Counted from the first letter of the stretch, positions 53,999-63,763 are shown. The stretch is 64,000 nucleotides of DNA from Paraburkholderia sp. (GCF_028283785.1 NZ_JAPWKB010000017.1:205675-269674), one strand, 5' to 3'. Notes: a model not told the origin generated them from the letters alone. Made by a program: numbers and translations.

Positions 53999-54571
53999 AT
54001 GACCGCCACCCTCAGCGAACTGACGCCCGACACGCTTGCTGCGCTGCTCGAACGCATCGCCGGCAAAGACGCTTCCGCACTGCGGGAGCTATATGATGTC
54101 GCCGCACCGAAACTGTTTGGCCTCGCGCTTCGTATATTGAGCAAACACGAATGGGCAGAGGACGTCTTGCAAGAAAGCTTCGTCAATATCTGGCGCTTCG
54201 CGGGTGACTACCGCCGAAGCCTTGCCGCACCGATGACGTGGATGTCGGCGATCGTCCGTAACCGGGCGCTCGACCATCTACGGCGAGTCAACACCACCGA
54301 AACGGAATGGAGCGAGGGGCTGGACGAACTCGTGCCGAGCGGCGACCCGGACCCGGAGGCGATGTCGCTCGCCAGCGACGAAGCGCGGCAACTGGCGGGC
54401 TGCATGCAGCAGCTCGAACCGGTGCAGCGTCAGGCGGTCGCGCTCGCGTATCTGCGCGACCAGAGCCACAGCGAGATCGCCGAAGTCCTGACGGTGCCGC
54501 TCGGCACCGTCAAATCCTGGATTCGCCGTGGCCTGGCGAAACTGAAAACCTGCCTCGGGGGTGGACTGTGA
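53999..54571 (+). CDS. ECF sigma factor (RpoE/SigK-like)
   Basis: 190 residues. Region 2 (LRELYDVAAPKLFGLALRILSKHEWAEDVLQESFVNIWRFAGDYR and the -10-recognition WMSAIVRNRALDHLRR) and region 4 (LEPVQRQAVALAYLRDQSHSEIAEVLTVPLGTVKSWIRRGLAKLK) are both present. It overlaps the downstream anti-sigma gene, the normal pairing. Targets and inducing signal are unknown. Confidence 0.93.
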   Translation: MTATLSELTPDTLAALLERIAGKDASALRELYDVAAPKLFGLALRILSKHEWAEDVLQESFVNIWRFAGDYRRSLAAPMTWMSAIVRNRALDHLRRVNTTETEWSEGLDELVPSGDPDPEAMSLASDEARQLAGCMQQLEPVQRQAVALAYLRDQSHSEIAEVLTVPLGTVKSWIRRGLAKLKTCLGGGL

Positions 54572-55329
54572 ATCTGCACCGCTACCCGGAACTGGTCGAT
54601 CTGCTCGCCGCCGAATATGTACTCGGCACGCTGCGCGGCGGCGCACGCCGGCGGATGGACACGTATGCCGCGCACGACGTGGTAATCAAACGCACGCTCG
54701 AACAATGGACCCGGCGTCTCGAACCGATGAGCGAGCTGACCGATCCGCGGATGCCGCCCGCCAGCGTGTGGGAAGCGATCGAACGGCAGTTGGGTTTCGC
54801 GCCCGCGGCGCCGTCGCGCGCACCGGCGCGTGTCGTCCCGCCGACGCCTCGCTGGTTCGAAAGCGTCGCGTTCTGGCGCGGCTGGGCGTTCGCGGGCACC
54901 GCGCTCGCCGCTGTCGCCGTGGTGTTCGCGCTGCGTGCGAATCTCGAAACCGCGCCCGTGCCCGCGCCGGTCACGCAGCAGGCGGCGGCCGCACCGCTGC
55001 ATGTCGCCGTGCTGAACGGTCAGGACGCGAAACCGGTGATGCTGGTCACCTGGGACGAAAGCCATGGCACGATGACCTTGCGCAAGCTCACCGACATCGC
55101 CCCGCCGCCCGGCAAGACGATGGAACTGTGGGGTTTGCCTGCCAACGGTCATCCGGTGTCGCTGGGTGTGATGCCGGACGGCGCCGAGATCAAGCTCGCC
55201 GCAGGCGCGCAGAAGCCTGAAAGTTATGCCGCGCTGGCGGTCTCGATCGAACCGCCGGGCGGTTCGCCGAACCACAATGCGCCGAGCGGACCTGTCGTGT
55301 TGAGCGGTCGTTTGCTGTCGGTGTCGTAA
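54568..55329 (+). CDS. RskA-type anti-sigma factor
   Basis: 253 residues. A short cytoplasmic sigma-binding N-terminus (PELVDLLAAEYVLGTLRGGARRRM), a single membrane helix (GWAFAGTALAAVAVVFALRA near 110-130), then the periplasmic anti-sigma-K (RskA) domain with MTLRKLTDIAPPPGKTMELWGLPANG and VSIEPPGGSPNHNAPSGPVVLSG. The GTG start at 54568 overlaps the sigma stop by 4 bp. It should hold the sigma factor at the membrane until an envelope signal triggers release. Confidence 0.9.
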   Translation: MNLHRYPELVDLLAAEYVLGTLRGGARRRMDTYAAHDVVIKRTLEQWTRRLEPMSELTDPRMPPASVWEAIERQLGFAPAAPSRAPARVVPPTPRWFESVAFWRGWAFAGTALAAVAVVFALRANLETAPVPAPVTQQAAAAPLHVAVLNGQDAKPVMLVTWDESHGTMTLRKLTDIAPPPGKTMELWGLPANGHPVSLGVMPDGAEIKLAAGAQKPESYAALAVSIEPPGGSPNHNAPSGPVVLSGRLLSVS

Positions 55330-55542
55330 GGCGGAAAAAACCCGCAATGGCCGTTCGTCGCAATCGATCGAAGCACCGATCGACGAACGGTCATACCGAT
55401 GCCCACCGCTAACGAAATAGTTAACAATTGCGGTAGGTCATCGGCGCGGCGACGCAGGCAAGAAAGCGGCGCATCGACGAAAAATGCCTATTTCTTACAT
55501 GCTAGAATCGCTCGCACATCCGCCGCATAAGAAGAAGCAGAA

Positions 55543-56217
55543 ATGAAAAAGGGAACACAGACCGCCGTGCCCGAGACGACCGGCAGTCACTCCGAAGCGC
55601 GTCGCAAGTACGATCCGGAACAGACGAAGCGCAACATCCTCGACGTCGCCACGCAGGAATTTTCTGCGATGGGGCTCACGGGCGCGCGCGTCGACGCGAT
55701 CGCCGAGCGCACGAATACCACCAAGCGCATGCTGTATTACTACTTCGGCAGCAAGGAAGGTTTGTATTCGGCCGTGCTCGACAAGGTTTACGGCGACATC
55801 CGCGAACTCGAACAGGACCTGCAGATCAGCGCGCTCGACCCGATGGACGGCATGCGCAAGCTCGTCGAGTTTACGTTCGACTACCACGACAAGCATCGCG
55901 ATTTCGTGCGGCTCGTGACGATCGAAAACATCCACGGCGCGAAGTACGTCGAGCAGGTCAAAAGCTTCAAGAACCGCAACGCCACCGTCATCCACACCAT
56001 CGAAGATCTGCTCGCGCGCGGCGCGGCGGACAAAACATTCCGTACAGATATCGACCCGATCGACCTGCATCTGCTGATCAGTTCGCTGTGCTTTCACCGC
56101 GTCGGTAATCGTCATACGTTCGGCACGGCGTTCGGCCGCGATCCGTCGCATCCGCGTCTGCGCGCGCGGCATCGCGCGATGATCGTCGATGCGGTGCTGC
56201 GCTTCGTACGGCCGTAA
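55543..56217 (+). CDS. TetR-family transcriptional regulator
   Basis: 224 residues. N-terminal helix-turn-helix (KRNILDVATQEFSAMGLTGARVDAIAERTNTTKRMLYYYFGSKEGLYSAVLDKVY) with a TetR_C-like ligand domain. It is convergent with the MFS gene of the shikimate/quinate module. Related TetR proteins control quinate or protocatechuate genes, so it is a candidate regulator of that module, but the operator was not identified. Confidence 0.92.
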   Translation: MKKGTQTAVPETTGSHSEARRKYDPEQTKRNILDVATQEFSAMGLTGARVDAIAERTNTTKRMLYYYFGSKEGLYSAVLDKVYGDIRELEQDLQISALDPMDGMRKLVEFTFDYHDKHRDFVRLVTIENIHGAKYVEQVKSFKNRNATVIHTIEDLLARGAADKTFRTDIDPIDLHLLISSLCFHRVGNRHTFGTAFGRDPSHPRLRARHRAMIVDAVLRFVRP

Positions 56218-56270
56218 CCGCACGGTTAGCACGGTTAGCGCGGTTAAAACGCCGTTATTCGCCGCCATAA

Positions 56271-56308
56271 AAAAACGCGCGCCGGTCGATTGCCCGGCGC
56301 GCGTTTTT
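56271..56308. terminator. Bidirectional terminator between TetR and MFS genes
   Basis: Stem ACGCGCGCCGG (56275-56285) and CCGGCGCGCGT (56294-56304) with an 8-nt loop, flanked by A and T runs. Three CGGTTAG-type direct repeats lie just to the left (56222-56246). Confidence 0.88.
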
Positions 56309-56336
56309 CATTGGCCGCACATCGTGCGACGTCGGC

Positions 56337-57686
56337 CTAGTCGGTCAGTTCGATCCGCTTGATATCGCCGACGATAAAAATGTACGACAGCGCGCCGACC
56401 AGCGCGATCGCGCCGATAAACACCAGTGCGCCGACGAACGAGCCCGTCGCCGCAACGATAAAGCCCACGACCAGCGGCGTCACGATGCCGGCCACGTTGG
56501 CCGCGAAGTTGAAAATGCCGCCCGTCACGCCGAGCAGACCTTCCGGCGCGATATCCGACACCAGCGTCCAGCCCAGCGCCGCCATGCCTTGCGCGAAGAA
56601 TGCGATCGAAAGAATCACGATCACCGTGACGTTGCTTTCGACGTAATTCGCCAGAATGATCGTCGAGGCGAGCAGCAGACCCGTGATGATCGGCAACTTG
56701 CGCGCGACGTTGGCCGACACGCCGCGTCGCAGCAGCCAGTCGGAGAACGTGCCGCCGAACATCACGCCGACCGACGCCGCGATAAACGGCATGATCGCGA
56801 AGAAGCCGATCTTCAGCCAGCCCATGTGACGCTCGGTGGCGAGGTAGGTCGGAAACCACGTCAGAAAGAACACCAGTGTCGAATTGCCGGCGAACTGGCC
56901 GAGGCAGATGCCCGTCAACTGACGATGCTTCAGCAACTTGCCGATGGTGCGCCATTCGAAACCGCTCGACTTCCGCGCCTGGCCTTCCTGCGCCTTGGTA
57001 TGCGTGAGCCCGCCGCCCGCTTCGATATATTCGAGTTCCGCTGCGTTGGCCGCCGGATGCTCGCGCGGCTCACGATAGAACGCCCACCAGATCAGACCGA
57101 ACACGATCCCCACGCCGCCCACCACGAAGAACAGCGAGCGCCAGCCGAACGCGCCCATCAGCGCGAACAGGAACGGGCTGAAAAACGCGAGACCGATATA
57201 TTCGCCGACCGTGTACGTGCCGGTGGCCATCGCGCGTTCGCTTTGCGGGAACCACGTCGCGACGACCCGGCTATTGGTCGGAAAGCACGGCGCTTCCGAT
57301 ACGCCCAGTCCCAGCCGGAACGCGAACAGCCCGCCGACGCCGTGCACCAGACCTTGCGCCAGCGTGAACAACGACCAGAACGTCATCGACAGGAAATACG
57401 TGAGCTTGCTGCCGAAGCGGTCGAGAAACAGGCCGCCTGGAATCTGCGCGGCGACATAACTCCACGAAAACGCCGAGAACATCAGCCCCATCAACGCGGC
57501 GTTGATGCCGAGTTCTTTGGTCAGTTGCGGCGCGGCGATGCCGAGCACCGTGCGGTCCAGGTAGTTGATCATCGTGCCGACGGCAAGCAGCGCGAGAATC
57601 CGGTAGCGCGCGTTGGAACGGCGGCCAGTCGTGCCTGCGCTGCGCGCGGCCAGCGCTGCAGTGTCGGATTGAGCCGGTTGGCGCAT
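56337..57686 (-). CDS. MFS transporter, anion:cation symporter type (shikimate/quinate candidate)
   Basis: 449 residues with 12 helices and ACS-family signatures (NYLDRTVLGIAAPQLTKELGI, GLFLDRFGSKLTYFLSM, LGLGVSEAPCFPTNSRVVATWFPQSER). The family takes up hexuronates, phthalates and related organic acids. The gene lies 62 bp after the AroE-like gene on the same strand, and with the divergent QuiC gene it suggests import of quinate or shikimate. AAGGAG precedes the ATG. Confidence 0.9.
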   Translation of the reverse strand: MRQPAQSDTAALAARSAGTTGRRSNARYRILALLAVGTMINYLDRTVLGIAAPQLTKELGINAALMGLMFSAFSWSYVAAQIPGGLFLDRFGSKLTYFLSMTFWSLFTLAQGLVHGVGGLFAFRLGLGVSEAPCFPTNSRVVATWFPQSERAMATGTYTVGEYIGLAFFSPFLFALMGAFGWRSLFFVVGGVGIVFGLIWWAFYREPREHPAANAAELEYIEAGGGLTHTKAQEGQARKSSGFEWRTIGKLLKHRQLTGICLGQFAGNSTLVFFLTWFPTYLATERHMGWLKIGFFAIMPFIAASVGVMFGGTFSDWLLRRGVSANVARKLPIITGLLLASTIILANYVESNVTVIVILSIAFFAQGMAALGWTLVSDIAPEGLLGVTGGIFNFAANVAGIVTPLVVGFIVAATGSFVGALVFIGAIALVGALSYIFIVGDIKRIELTD

Positions 57687-57748
57687 GGGTCGAGTCTCCT
57701 TTGTTTTAATCGGGTGAAGCGTGTCGTGACGGAATCACGCGCGGCGCG

Positions 57749-58627
57749 TTACTGCGCCAGCAGCGTCTGGAAGAACGCGAACATCCGGTCGGCGTCCGGT
57801 TCCATGCCGGTGAAAATCCTGAATGCATCGACGGCCTGATAGACCGCCATGCCGCCGCCGCTGAACGTGCGGCAACCGGCAGCTTCCGCGGCTTCGAGCA
57901 AGGCCGTGCGGATCGGGAAATAGACGATGTCGGCGACCCACAGATTGCGATGCAGCAATTCGGCGGGCAACGGCAGGCCCGGCAATTTGGCCATTCCGGT
58001 CGGCGTCGCGTGGATCAGGCCGTTGGCCTGCGCGAGCGTGTCGGCCAGCGTCTCGGGACGCGCGTCGCCGCCGGTCACGGTCGCATCCGGGAAACGCGCC
58101 TGAAGTTCGGCGGCCAGTGCGGCCGCGCGATTCGCATCGACGTCGAACACGGTCAACGTGCGCGCGCCCATCGTCAGCGCGGCATGGGCGACCGCAGCGC
58201 CCGCGCCGCCCGCGCCCAGTTGCACCACGCGTTCCAGCGACACGTCCGGCAAGCCCTGTTTGAATGCTCGCGCAAAACCGGACCAGTCGGTGTTGTGGCC
58301 GATCCGCTTGCCGTCTTTCAGCAATACCGTATTGACCGCGCCGAGCGCCCGCGCGTCGTCGGACAGATCGTCGAGCAACGGAATGATGCTCTGCTTGCAC
58401 GGATACGTGATGTTCAGACCGTTGAAACCCATCCGCTCCGCCGCCGTCAGCAACTCCGGCAACGCCGACGCGTCGAGTTTCAGCGCTTCCAGATCGATCC
58501 GCCGATACACATACTGGAGGCCGAGTTGCTGGCCTTCGCGCTCGTGCATCGCGGGCGTCAACGATCCGCCGATGCCGGCGCCGATCAGGCCAATCAGGAA
58601 CGAAGGTCGAGTTACAGGCTGTGTCAT
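57749..58627 (-). CDS. Quinate/shikimate dehydrogenase (AroE family)
   Basis: 292 residues. The substrate-binding loop is GAGIGGSLTPAMHEREG. The catalytic lysine is in NITYPCKQS and the Asp in NTDWSGF, and the NAD(P) loop is GAGGAGAAVAHAAL. The NITYPCKQ and GGSLTPAMHE variants resemble catabolic quinate/shikimate dehydrogenases rather than biosynthetic AroE. It is the first gene of a two-gene operon, divergent from QuiC. Product 3-dehydroshikimate or 3-dehydroquinate would feed QuiC. Confidence 0.9.
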   Translation of the reverse strand: MTQPVTRPSFLIGLIGAGIGGSLTPAMHEREGQQLGLQYVYRRIDLEALKLDASALPELLTAAERMGFNGLNITYPCKQSIIPLLDDLSDDARALGAVNTVLLKDGKRIGHNTDWSGFARAFKQGLPDVSLERVVQLGAGGAGAAVAHAALTMGARTLTVFDVDANRAAALAAELQARFPDATVTGGDARPETLADTLAQANGLIHATPTGMAKLPGLPLPAELLHRNLWVADIVYFPIRTALLEAAEAAGCRTFSGGGMAVYQAVDAFRIFTGMEPDADRMFAFFQTLLAQ

Positions 58628-59004
58628 GGTGTTTGCTGCCCTTGTTATTCAGGAACGTCGTCAGGCGCTCGAATGCGAGCGCAATGCCGCTCGTGTCTCC
58701 GATCGTGGCCCGAAGTCTGAAGCAATCTGCGAATTGTGTCTTTTGGGGTTTTTGCTAATTTGTACCATCTAGTTAGTGTGTCTAAAATTCCGGCCAATCG
58801 CGCTATAGTGGCGAATTGCGTGCCCGAACCGGACAAACCCGGCTAACGGACTGGTACATTGCCGCGTCACGCCGCCCGTTGGTGCACAGCACCATGACGT
58901 GCGCGCGGGGCGCGTCGGCAAGCGTCTGCCTTCAGTTAACCCTCGCCGCCGTTCCGGTTGCACGCGCATACTTATTGCGCATCCATTTTGAGCAGGAGCC
59001 GTTC
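58628..59004. other. Divergent promoter region of the shikimate module
   Basis: 377 bp between the AroE-like and QuiC genes. It has AT-rich stretches near 58740-58800 (GTACCATCTAGTTAGTGTG) where a TetR-type operator could lie, but I found no clean palindrome. No small gene was seen. Confidence 0.4.
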
Positions 59005-60888
59005 ATGCAGCGTTCGATTGCCACTGTGTCCATCAGCGGGACGCTGGTCGAGAAGCTGACCGCTATCAAGGCCGCCGGGTTCGACGGCGCCGAAATCTTC
59101 GAGAACGATCTGCTGTACTTCGACGGCTCGCCCGCCGACGTGCGCCGCATCGCCGAAGACCTCGGTCTGAAGATCATGCTGTTCCAGCCGTTCCGCGATT
59201 TCGAAGGCGTCAGCGCCGAACGGCTCGCGCGCAATCTCGACCGCGTGAAGCGCAAGTTCGATCTGATGCACGAACTCGGCACCGACCGCATTCTGGTATG
59301 CAGCAACGTGTCGCCGGACACCATCGCCGACGACGCGCTGATCGTCGATCAACTCGGCGCGCTCGCGCTGGCGGCGAAAGAAGCCAACGTGATTGCGGGT
59401 TTCGAGGCGCTCGCGTGGGGCCGTCACGTGAATTCGTATCGTCACGCGTGGCGTCTCGTGGATGCCGTCGATCATCCGAATCTCGGTGTCGTACTGGACA
59501 GCTTCCACACGCTGTCGCTGAACGATCCCACCGACGAAATCGCGCAGATTCCCGGCGACCGCATTACCTTCGTGCAGATCGCCGACGCGCCGAAACTCCA
59601 GATGGACGTGCTCGAATGGAGCCGCCATTACCGCTGCTTCCCCGGTCAGGGCGATCTCGACGTTGCCGGCTTCACTGCACGCGTGATCGAAAGCGGCTAT
59701 AAAGGCCCGCTGTCGCTGGAGATTTTTAACGACGGTTTCCGCGCCGCACCGACCGCGATCACCGCCGCCGACGGCTACCGCTCGCTGCTGTACCTCGAAG
59801 AGCAGGCGCGCACCGCGTTGCGCAAACCCGCCGGACCGGCCGCGCCGCTGTTCGAGCCGCCCGCGCCGCCCGCACACGTCGGCTTCCAGTTTCTCGAATT
59901 CGCGGTCGATGACGCCGCGCGCACGTCGCTGGTCGGCTGGCTCGAAAAGCTGCGTTTCCGTCGCGCCGGCACGCATCGGTCGAAAGACGTCACGCTGTAT
60001 CGTCATGGCTCCGCGTCGCTGGTGCTGAACGCGGAAGCCGATTCGTTCGCGAACGCGTTCTTCCAGCAGCACGGTTTGTCGCTGTGCGCATCGGCGTTTC
60101 GCGTGGACGACGCAAAGCTCGCGTTCGAGCGCGCGGCCGGTTTCGGCTATACGCCGTTCTCGGGCCGCGTCGGTCCGAACGAGCGCGTGCTGCCCGCCGT
60201 GCAGGCGCCGGACGGCAGCCTCAACTACTTCGTGGACGAAGCGCCCGACGCGCCGACGCTGTTCGAAGCCGATTTCGTCCTCACCGACGTCGACGGCCCG
60301 AGCGAAGTCGGCCCGCTGATCGGCATCGACCACGTGTGTCTGTCGATCCCGTCGGGTTCGCTCGACACCTGGGCGTTGTATCTGCGCAGCGCGTTCGGCT
60401 TCGTCGCCGAACCGAGCTGGCTGGTACCCGACCCGTATGGACTCGTGCGCAGCCGCGCGTTCCGCAGCCACGACGGCTCGGTGCGAATCGCGCTGAACGC
60501 GTCGCTCGACCGGCATACGGCCGTGTCCGAAGCACTGAACGCGTATCGCGGCTCGGGACTGAATCACGTCGCCTTCAACACCGGCGACATCTTCAGCGCC
60601 GTGGCCGAATTCGCGGCAAACGGCTTGCCGCTGCTGCGTATTCCACGCAACTACTACGACGATCTGGCCGCCCGCTATGCGTTGCCCGACGACCTGCTCG
60701 ATGCATTGCGCGCGAACCACATCCTCTACGATCGCGACGAACGCGGGGGCGAGTTTTTCCATGCTTATACGGAACAGCTCGATCACCGCTTCTTCCTGGA
60801 AGTCGTCGAACGCCGCGGCGGCTACGACGGTTATGGCGCAGCCAATACCGCCGTGCGCCTCGCGGCACAGGCGCAAATCCGTAAGTAA
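59005..60888 (+). CDS. quiC: Bifunctional 3-dehydroshikimate dehydratase with HPPD-like C-terminal domain
   Basis: 627 residues. The N-terminal half (1-275) is a xylose-isomerase-like TIM barrel with ligand-type motifs (GFDGAEIFENDLLYF, GRHVNSYRHAWRLVD, VLDSFHTLSLNDPT, QIADAPKLQMDVLEWSRHYRCFPGQG, LSLEIFNDGF). The C-terminal half is a vicinal-oxygen-chelate/4-hydroxyphenylpyruvate dioxygenase-like domain (IDHVCLSIPSGSLDTWALYLRSAFGF, HVAFNTGDI). Family members convert 3-dehydroshikimate to protocatechuate. The HPPD-like half is of uncertain activity. The start at 59005 has AGGAG about 7 nt upstream. It is followed 42 bp later by a porin gene. Confidence 0.92.
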   Translation: MQRSIATVSISGTLVEKLTAIKAAGFDGAEIFENDLLYFDGSPADVRRIAEDLGLKIMLFQPFRDFEGVSAERLARNLDRVKRKFDLMHELGTDRILVCSNVSPDTIADDALIVDQLGALALAAKEANVIAGFEALAWGRHVNSYRHAWRLVDAVDHPNLGVVLDSFHTLSLNDPTDEIAQIPGDRITFVQIADAPKLQMDVLEWSRHYRCFPGQGDLDVAGFTARVIESGYKGPLSLEIFNDGFRAAPTAITAADGYRSLLYLEEQARTALRKPAGPAAPLFEPPAPPAHVGFQFLEFAVDDAARTSLVGWLEKLRFRRAGTHRSKDVTLYRHGSASLVLNAEADSFANAFFQQHGLSLCASAFRVDDAKLAFERAAGFGYTPFSGRVGPNERVLPAVQAPDGSLNYFVDEAPDAPTLFEADFVLTDVDGPSEVGPLIGIDHVCLSIPSGSLDTWALYLRSAFGFVAEPSWLVPDPYGLVRSRAFRSHDGSVRIALNASLDRHTAVSEALNAYRGSGLNHVAFNTGDIFSAVAEFAANGLPLLRIPRNYYDDLAARYALPDDLLDALRANHILYDRDERGGEFFHAYTEQLDHRFFLEVVERRGGYDGYGAANTAVRLAAQAQIRK

Positions 60889-60930
60889 CGCATCAGGCGT
60901 GCGGATGACATCAATCAGAATGGAACACGT

Positions 60931-62145
60931 ATGACCAGTTGGAATTCTTCGAAAAACAACCTGAAAACAGGCAGCGGCGTCGTCAGGCTCGCGCTGTTCA
61001 CCGCAGGCGCGTCGCTAGTCGCGGCTCCGGCTTTTGCGCAGAGCAGCGTCACGCTGTACGGCGTGGTGGACGATGCGATCACCTACGCGAACAACCAGAA
61101 AGGCCATTCGAACGTTTATCTGCGGCAGGGCAACCTGTACGCGTCGAAATTCGGTTTCAAGGGCTCGGAAGATCTCGGCGGCGGCACCACCGCGATTTTC
61201 GACGTGCAGGCCGGCTTCGACCCGAACACCGGCGCGGCCGCGTCGTCCGGTCTGATTTTCAACCGCCAGTCGTTCGTGGGCTTGCAGAACCAGAACTACG
61301 GCACGGTGACGATGGGTCGCCAGTACACGCCGTATTACCAGTTCGTCGGGCCGCTCGCGTCGAGCCAGTGGCTGACGGGCGCGACGGGCGCGCATCCGGG
61401 CGATATCGACGGCCTCGACACCACGATCCGGATCAACAACTCGGTCATCTACACCACGCCGGTCTGGTACGGCTTGCAGGCAAGCGGCATGTACGCGTTC
61501 GGCGGCATTGCGGGCACCACCAGCAAGGGACAGACGATCAGCGGCGCGCTGAAGTATTCCGCCGGGCCGATTGCGCTGGCCGCGGGCTACCTGAAGATCA
61601 ACAACGTCGGCCTGACCGGCACCGGCTTCGATTCGTCGTCCACGGCGAGCTTCGGCACGTCGTCGCTGAACACTGGTTATGTGTCGGCGAAGTCGGTCCA
61701 GCACATTGCAGCCGCCGCCGATTACACCGTCGGCGACCTGATGGTCGGCCTTACGTATTCGAACGTCCAGTACGCGCCGGGCAATCATTCGATCTTCCGC
61801 GACACGGCCGTGTTCAACACGTACGCAGCGCTGGCGACGTACCGCTTCACGCCTGGCTTCGACGTCGCGGCCGGTTACTCGTACACGCTGGCGTCGCGCG
61901 CGAACGGCATCACGAATGCCGCGCGCTATCAGCAATACTCGCTGAAGCAGGCCTATCACCTGTCCAAGCGCACGACGATTTACGCGGTCGAAGCGTACCA
62001 GCGCGCGTCCGGCGAGACGCTCGGCGCGGACGGCGCGGGCGATATCGTGATGGCGACGCCCGCAACCGGCGACTCGCAGAACTCCACGCCGTCGTCCACC
62101 AACGCGCAGTTCGTCGGCATGCTGGGACTCGCGGTCGCGTTCTGA
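60931..62145 (+). CDS. Outer-membrane porin, Burkholderia OmpC-like
   Basis: 404 residues. A 34-residue N-terminus with a hydrophobic segment (LALFTAGASLVAAPAFA) is followed by QSSVTLYGVVDDAITYANN and porin strands (GFKGSEDLGGGTTAIFDVQAGF, LQNQNYGTVTMGRQYTPYYQF), ending in LGLAVAF. It is 42 bp after quiC, suggesting co-expression to pass quinate, shikimate or similar acids across the outer membrane. The signal peptide is longer than in the first porin. Confidence 0.94.
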   Translation: MTSWNSSKNNLKTGSGVVRLALFTAGASLVAAPAFAQSSVTLYGVVDDAITYANNQKGHSNVYLRQGNLYASKFGFKGSEDLGGGTTAIFDVQAGFDPNTGAAASSGLIFNRQSFVGLQNQNYGTVTMGRQYTPYYQFVGPLASSQWLTGATGAHPGDIDGLDTTIRINNSVIYTTPVWYGLQASGMYAFGGIAGTTSKGQTISGALKYSAGPIALAAGYLKINNVGLTGTGFDSSSTASFGTSSLNTGYVSAKSVQHIAAAADYTVGDLMVGLTYSNVQYAPGNHSIFRDTAVFNTYAALATYRFTPGFDVAAGYSYTLASRANGITNAARYQQYSLKQAYHLSKRTTIYAVEAYQRASGETLGADGAGDIVMATPATGDSQNSTPSSTNAQFVGMLGLAVAF

Positions 62146-62207
62146 CGCGGCTTTCAGTCAGGTTTCACTGACACGGTCTCGATGTGCGCCGATCTCGGCG
62201 CGCATCG

Positions 62208-62247
62208 AAAAAACCGCGCCGGAAGTGCGCTTCCGGCGCGGTTTTTT
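62208..62247. terminator. Rho-independent terminator after the porin
   Basis: Stem CCGCGCCGGAAG/CTTCCGGCGCGG with a 4-nt loop, flanked by A6 and T6. It can work in both directions. Confidence 0.93.
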
Positions 62248-62435
62248 CATATGGGGCACGCCACGTGCTGCCGATCCGGTGACTCGGGGCATGCGCCGGT
62301 TTCGCGTCGGCGTTCGACGCGCTGTCGATATAATGCCCGCTGATCCGCAGTCCGCTGCGCCGACCCGTTGCCCTTCGATGCTGTTTACCGGGCGCATTTG
62401 CGGTGTCGCGCACTGAAAAACGCCTCTGGAGAAAT

Positions 62436-62768
62436 ATGAAGAAGTTCGCCGTTGTTCTGTCCGTTCCGCTCTTTCTCGGTGCTTGCGCGTATTTCCAGAA
62501 AAATCCCGACGCCGGTCAACCCGTCGACGACAACACGACGCAGCGCTCGGTCCACGACGTCGTCGAATGCATGACGCAACAGGCGGTCACGCATAACGCC
62601 AGCTTCAAGTCCACGTCGATTCCGCAAGGCCAGATGCTCGACTTCGGCGATTCCAACATCGTCAAGGTGCGCAGCGACAATGGCGCGACGACCTACCGTT
62701 TCTACGCGGGCAAGCGTCACGTCGGCAATCTGTGGATCGAAGCGGCGAGCAAGGTCTGCGCGCCGTAA
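62436..62768 (+). CDS. Small predicted lipoprotein
   Basis: 110 residues. Signal MKKFAVVLSVPLFLG then the lipobox LGAC, Cys at about 17. The mature part contains an even pattern of small strands (QGQMLDFGDSNIVKVRSDNGATTYRFYAG) and two further Cys (ECMTQ and KVCAP), possibly a disulfide. Conserved hypothetical lipoprotein; function unknown. It stands alone after a terminator. TGGAGAAAT precedes the ATG. Confidence 0.82.
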   Translation: MKKFAVVLSVPLFLGACAYFQKNPDAGQPVDDNTTQRSVHDVVECMTQQAVTHNASFKSTSIPQGQMLDFGDSNIVKVRSDNGATTYRFYAGKRHVGNLWIEAASKVCAP

Positions 62769-63013
62769 TCCGCGCGACCGGCATTTTTACCGGTTACTTT
62801 GTGTGATTCCGTTACGTTCGATGTCAACGGATTTCACGCCGGCGCGCGGCGACACCCGTGTGAGGCAAGATGGGCGGTGCTTCTGGCGATTTTCGGAAGA
62901 ATCGCCGCTAATTTGCATAAAAGATGGGCGCTTTCCTCGGCGGAAGTCTTAAGTTAGCTTTAAGACTTCGTCCGCATGATCCGCGGACATTGACCCGCAA
63001 AGAGGACGCCCAG

Positions 63014-63277
63014 ATGAAAACGACTGACCGGATTACCCACGATTCCACCGCCGCGCCCAAGCGTCCGACCATACTGCGACGCCTGCTGAGCCATCACGAA
63101 CTCGCGACGCTGCTGCTGTTGCTGCACGCGCCGATCGAAGCATCCGCGAAACCCGAAATTCCCACGCTGCACGAAGCCGGTTTGATCGAAACCGTGTCGA
63201 ACGAAGTCGGCGCCGATCGTATCCAGTTGACGCCCGAAGGCAATGCCGTGCTGCGCGGCCTCGGCGTGCGCCGCTAA
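63014..63277 (+). CDS. Hypothetical small protein with winged-helix-like features
   Basis: 87 residues. The middle (LLSHHELATLLLLLHAPIEASAKPEIPTLHEAGLIETVSNEVGADRIQLTPEGNAVLRGLG) looks like a short winged-helix fold with a beta wing ending TPEGNAVL, as in DNA-binding or preprotein-like small regulators. No function is known. It is monocistronic. GAGGACGCCCAG precedes the ATG at 63014. Confidence 0.65.
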   Translation: MKTTDRITHDSTAAPKRPTILRRLLSHHELATLLLLLHAPIEASAKPEIPTLHEAGLIETVSNEVGADRIQLTPEGNAVLRGLGVRR

Positions 63278-63406
63278 ACCCGCAACGCTGCAAACCGATT
63301 CATGTTTCACACTGCCTGACCCGAGTCTGGCCACTGTTTCGCATCACATTTCGCTGATCGCCGCTCGCTGGTTCACCGTTTGACCGTTTGACCGCAGTTG
63401 CTCACG

Positions 63407-63742
63407 TCACGCTTGCCATACCGCGTACCCTGCCTCGCGCAAGCCGATTGCAAGCTCGACCTCCATGTCGCGCGCGCCGTCGTAAGGCAGCGGATTGAAC
63501 ACTTCATATAACGCCGGCACGAGTCGCAAGCCGTATTCGCGCACGTACCGGTTCGCCTGAATGCCGGCTTTGTGCCGGTCGAATCGCAAGTCCGGGTCGA
63601 GCCCGGTCATTCCCACGTAGACGCATGGCTTGTCGAACCGGTAATCCGGATTCGCGCGGCGAAAACGCGCTTCGTTCCAGACGCTGTCCGACAGCGCGAC
63701 GACATAGACGTAATAACGAAGACGGGCGGAACGGCTAACCAT
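63407..63742 (-). CDS. GIY-YIG-like small protein
   Basis: 111 residues. YYVYVVALSD and CVYVGMTG fit the first and second strands of a GIY-YIG fold, followed by LRFDRHKAG, which matches the helix with conserved Arg and His. The C-terminal metal-binding Glu may be among EVELAIGL. Length is near the minimal UPF0213/endonuclease domain. Whether it is an active nuclease is unknown. It has no operon partner. Confidence 0.65.
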   Translation of the reverse strand: MVSRSARLRYYVYVVALSDSVWNEARFRRANPDYRFDKPCVYVGMTGLDPDLRFDRHKAGIQANRYVREYGLRLVPALYEVFNPLPYDGARDMEVELAIGLREAGYAVWQA

Positions 63743-63763
63743 GCGGCGTGGATCGGTGCTTGA

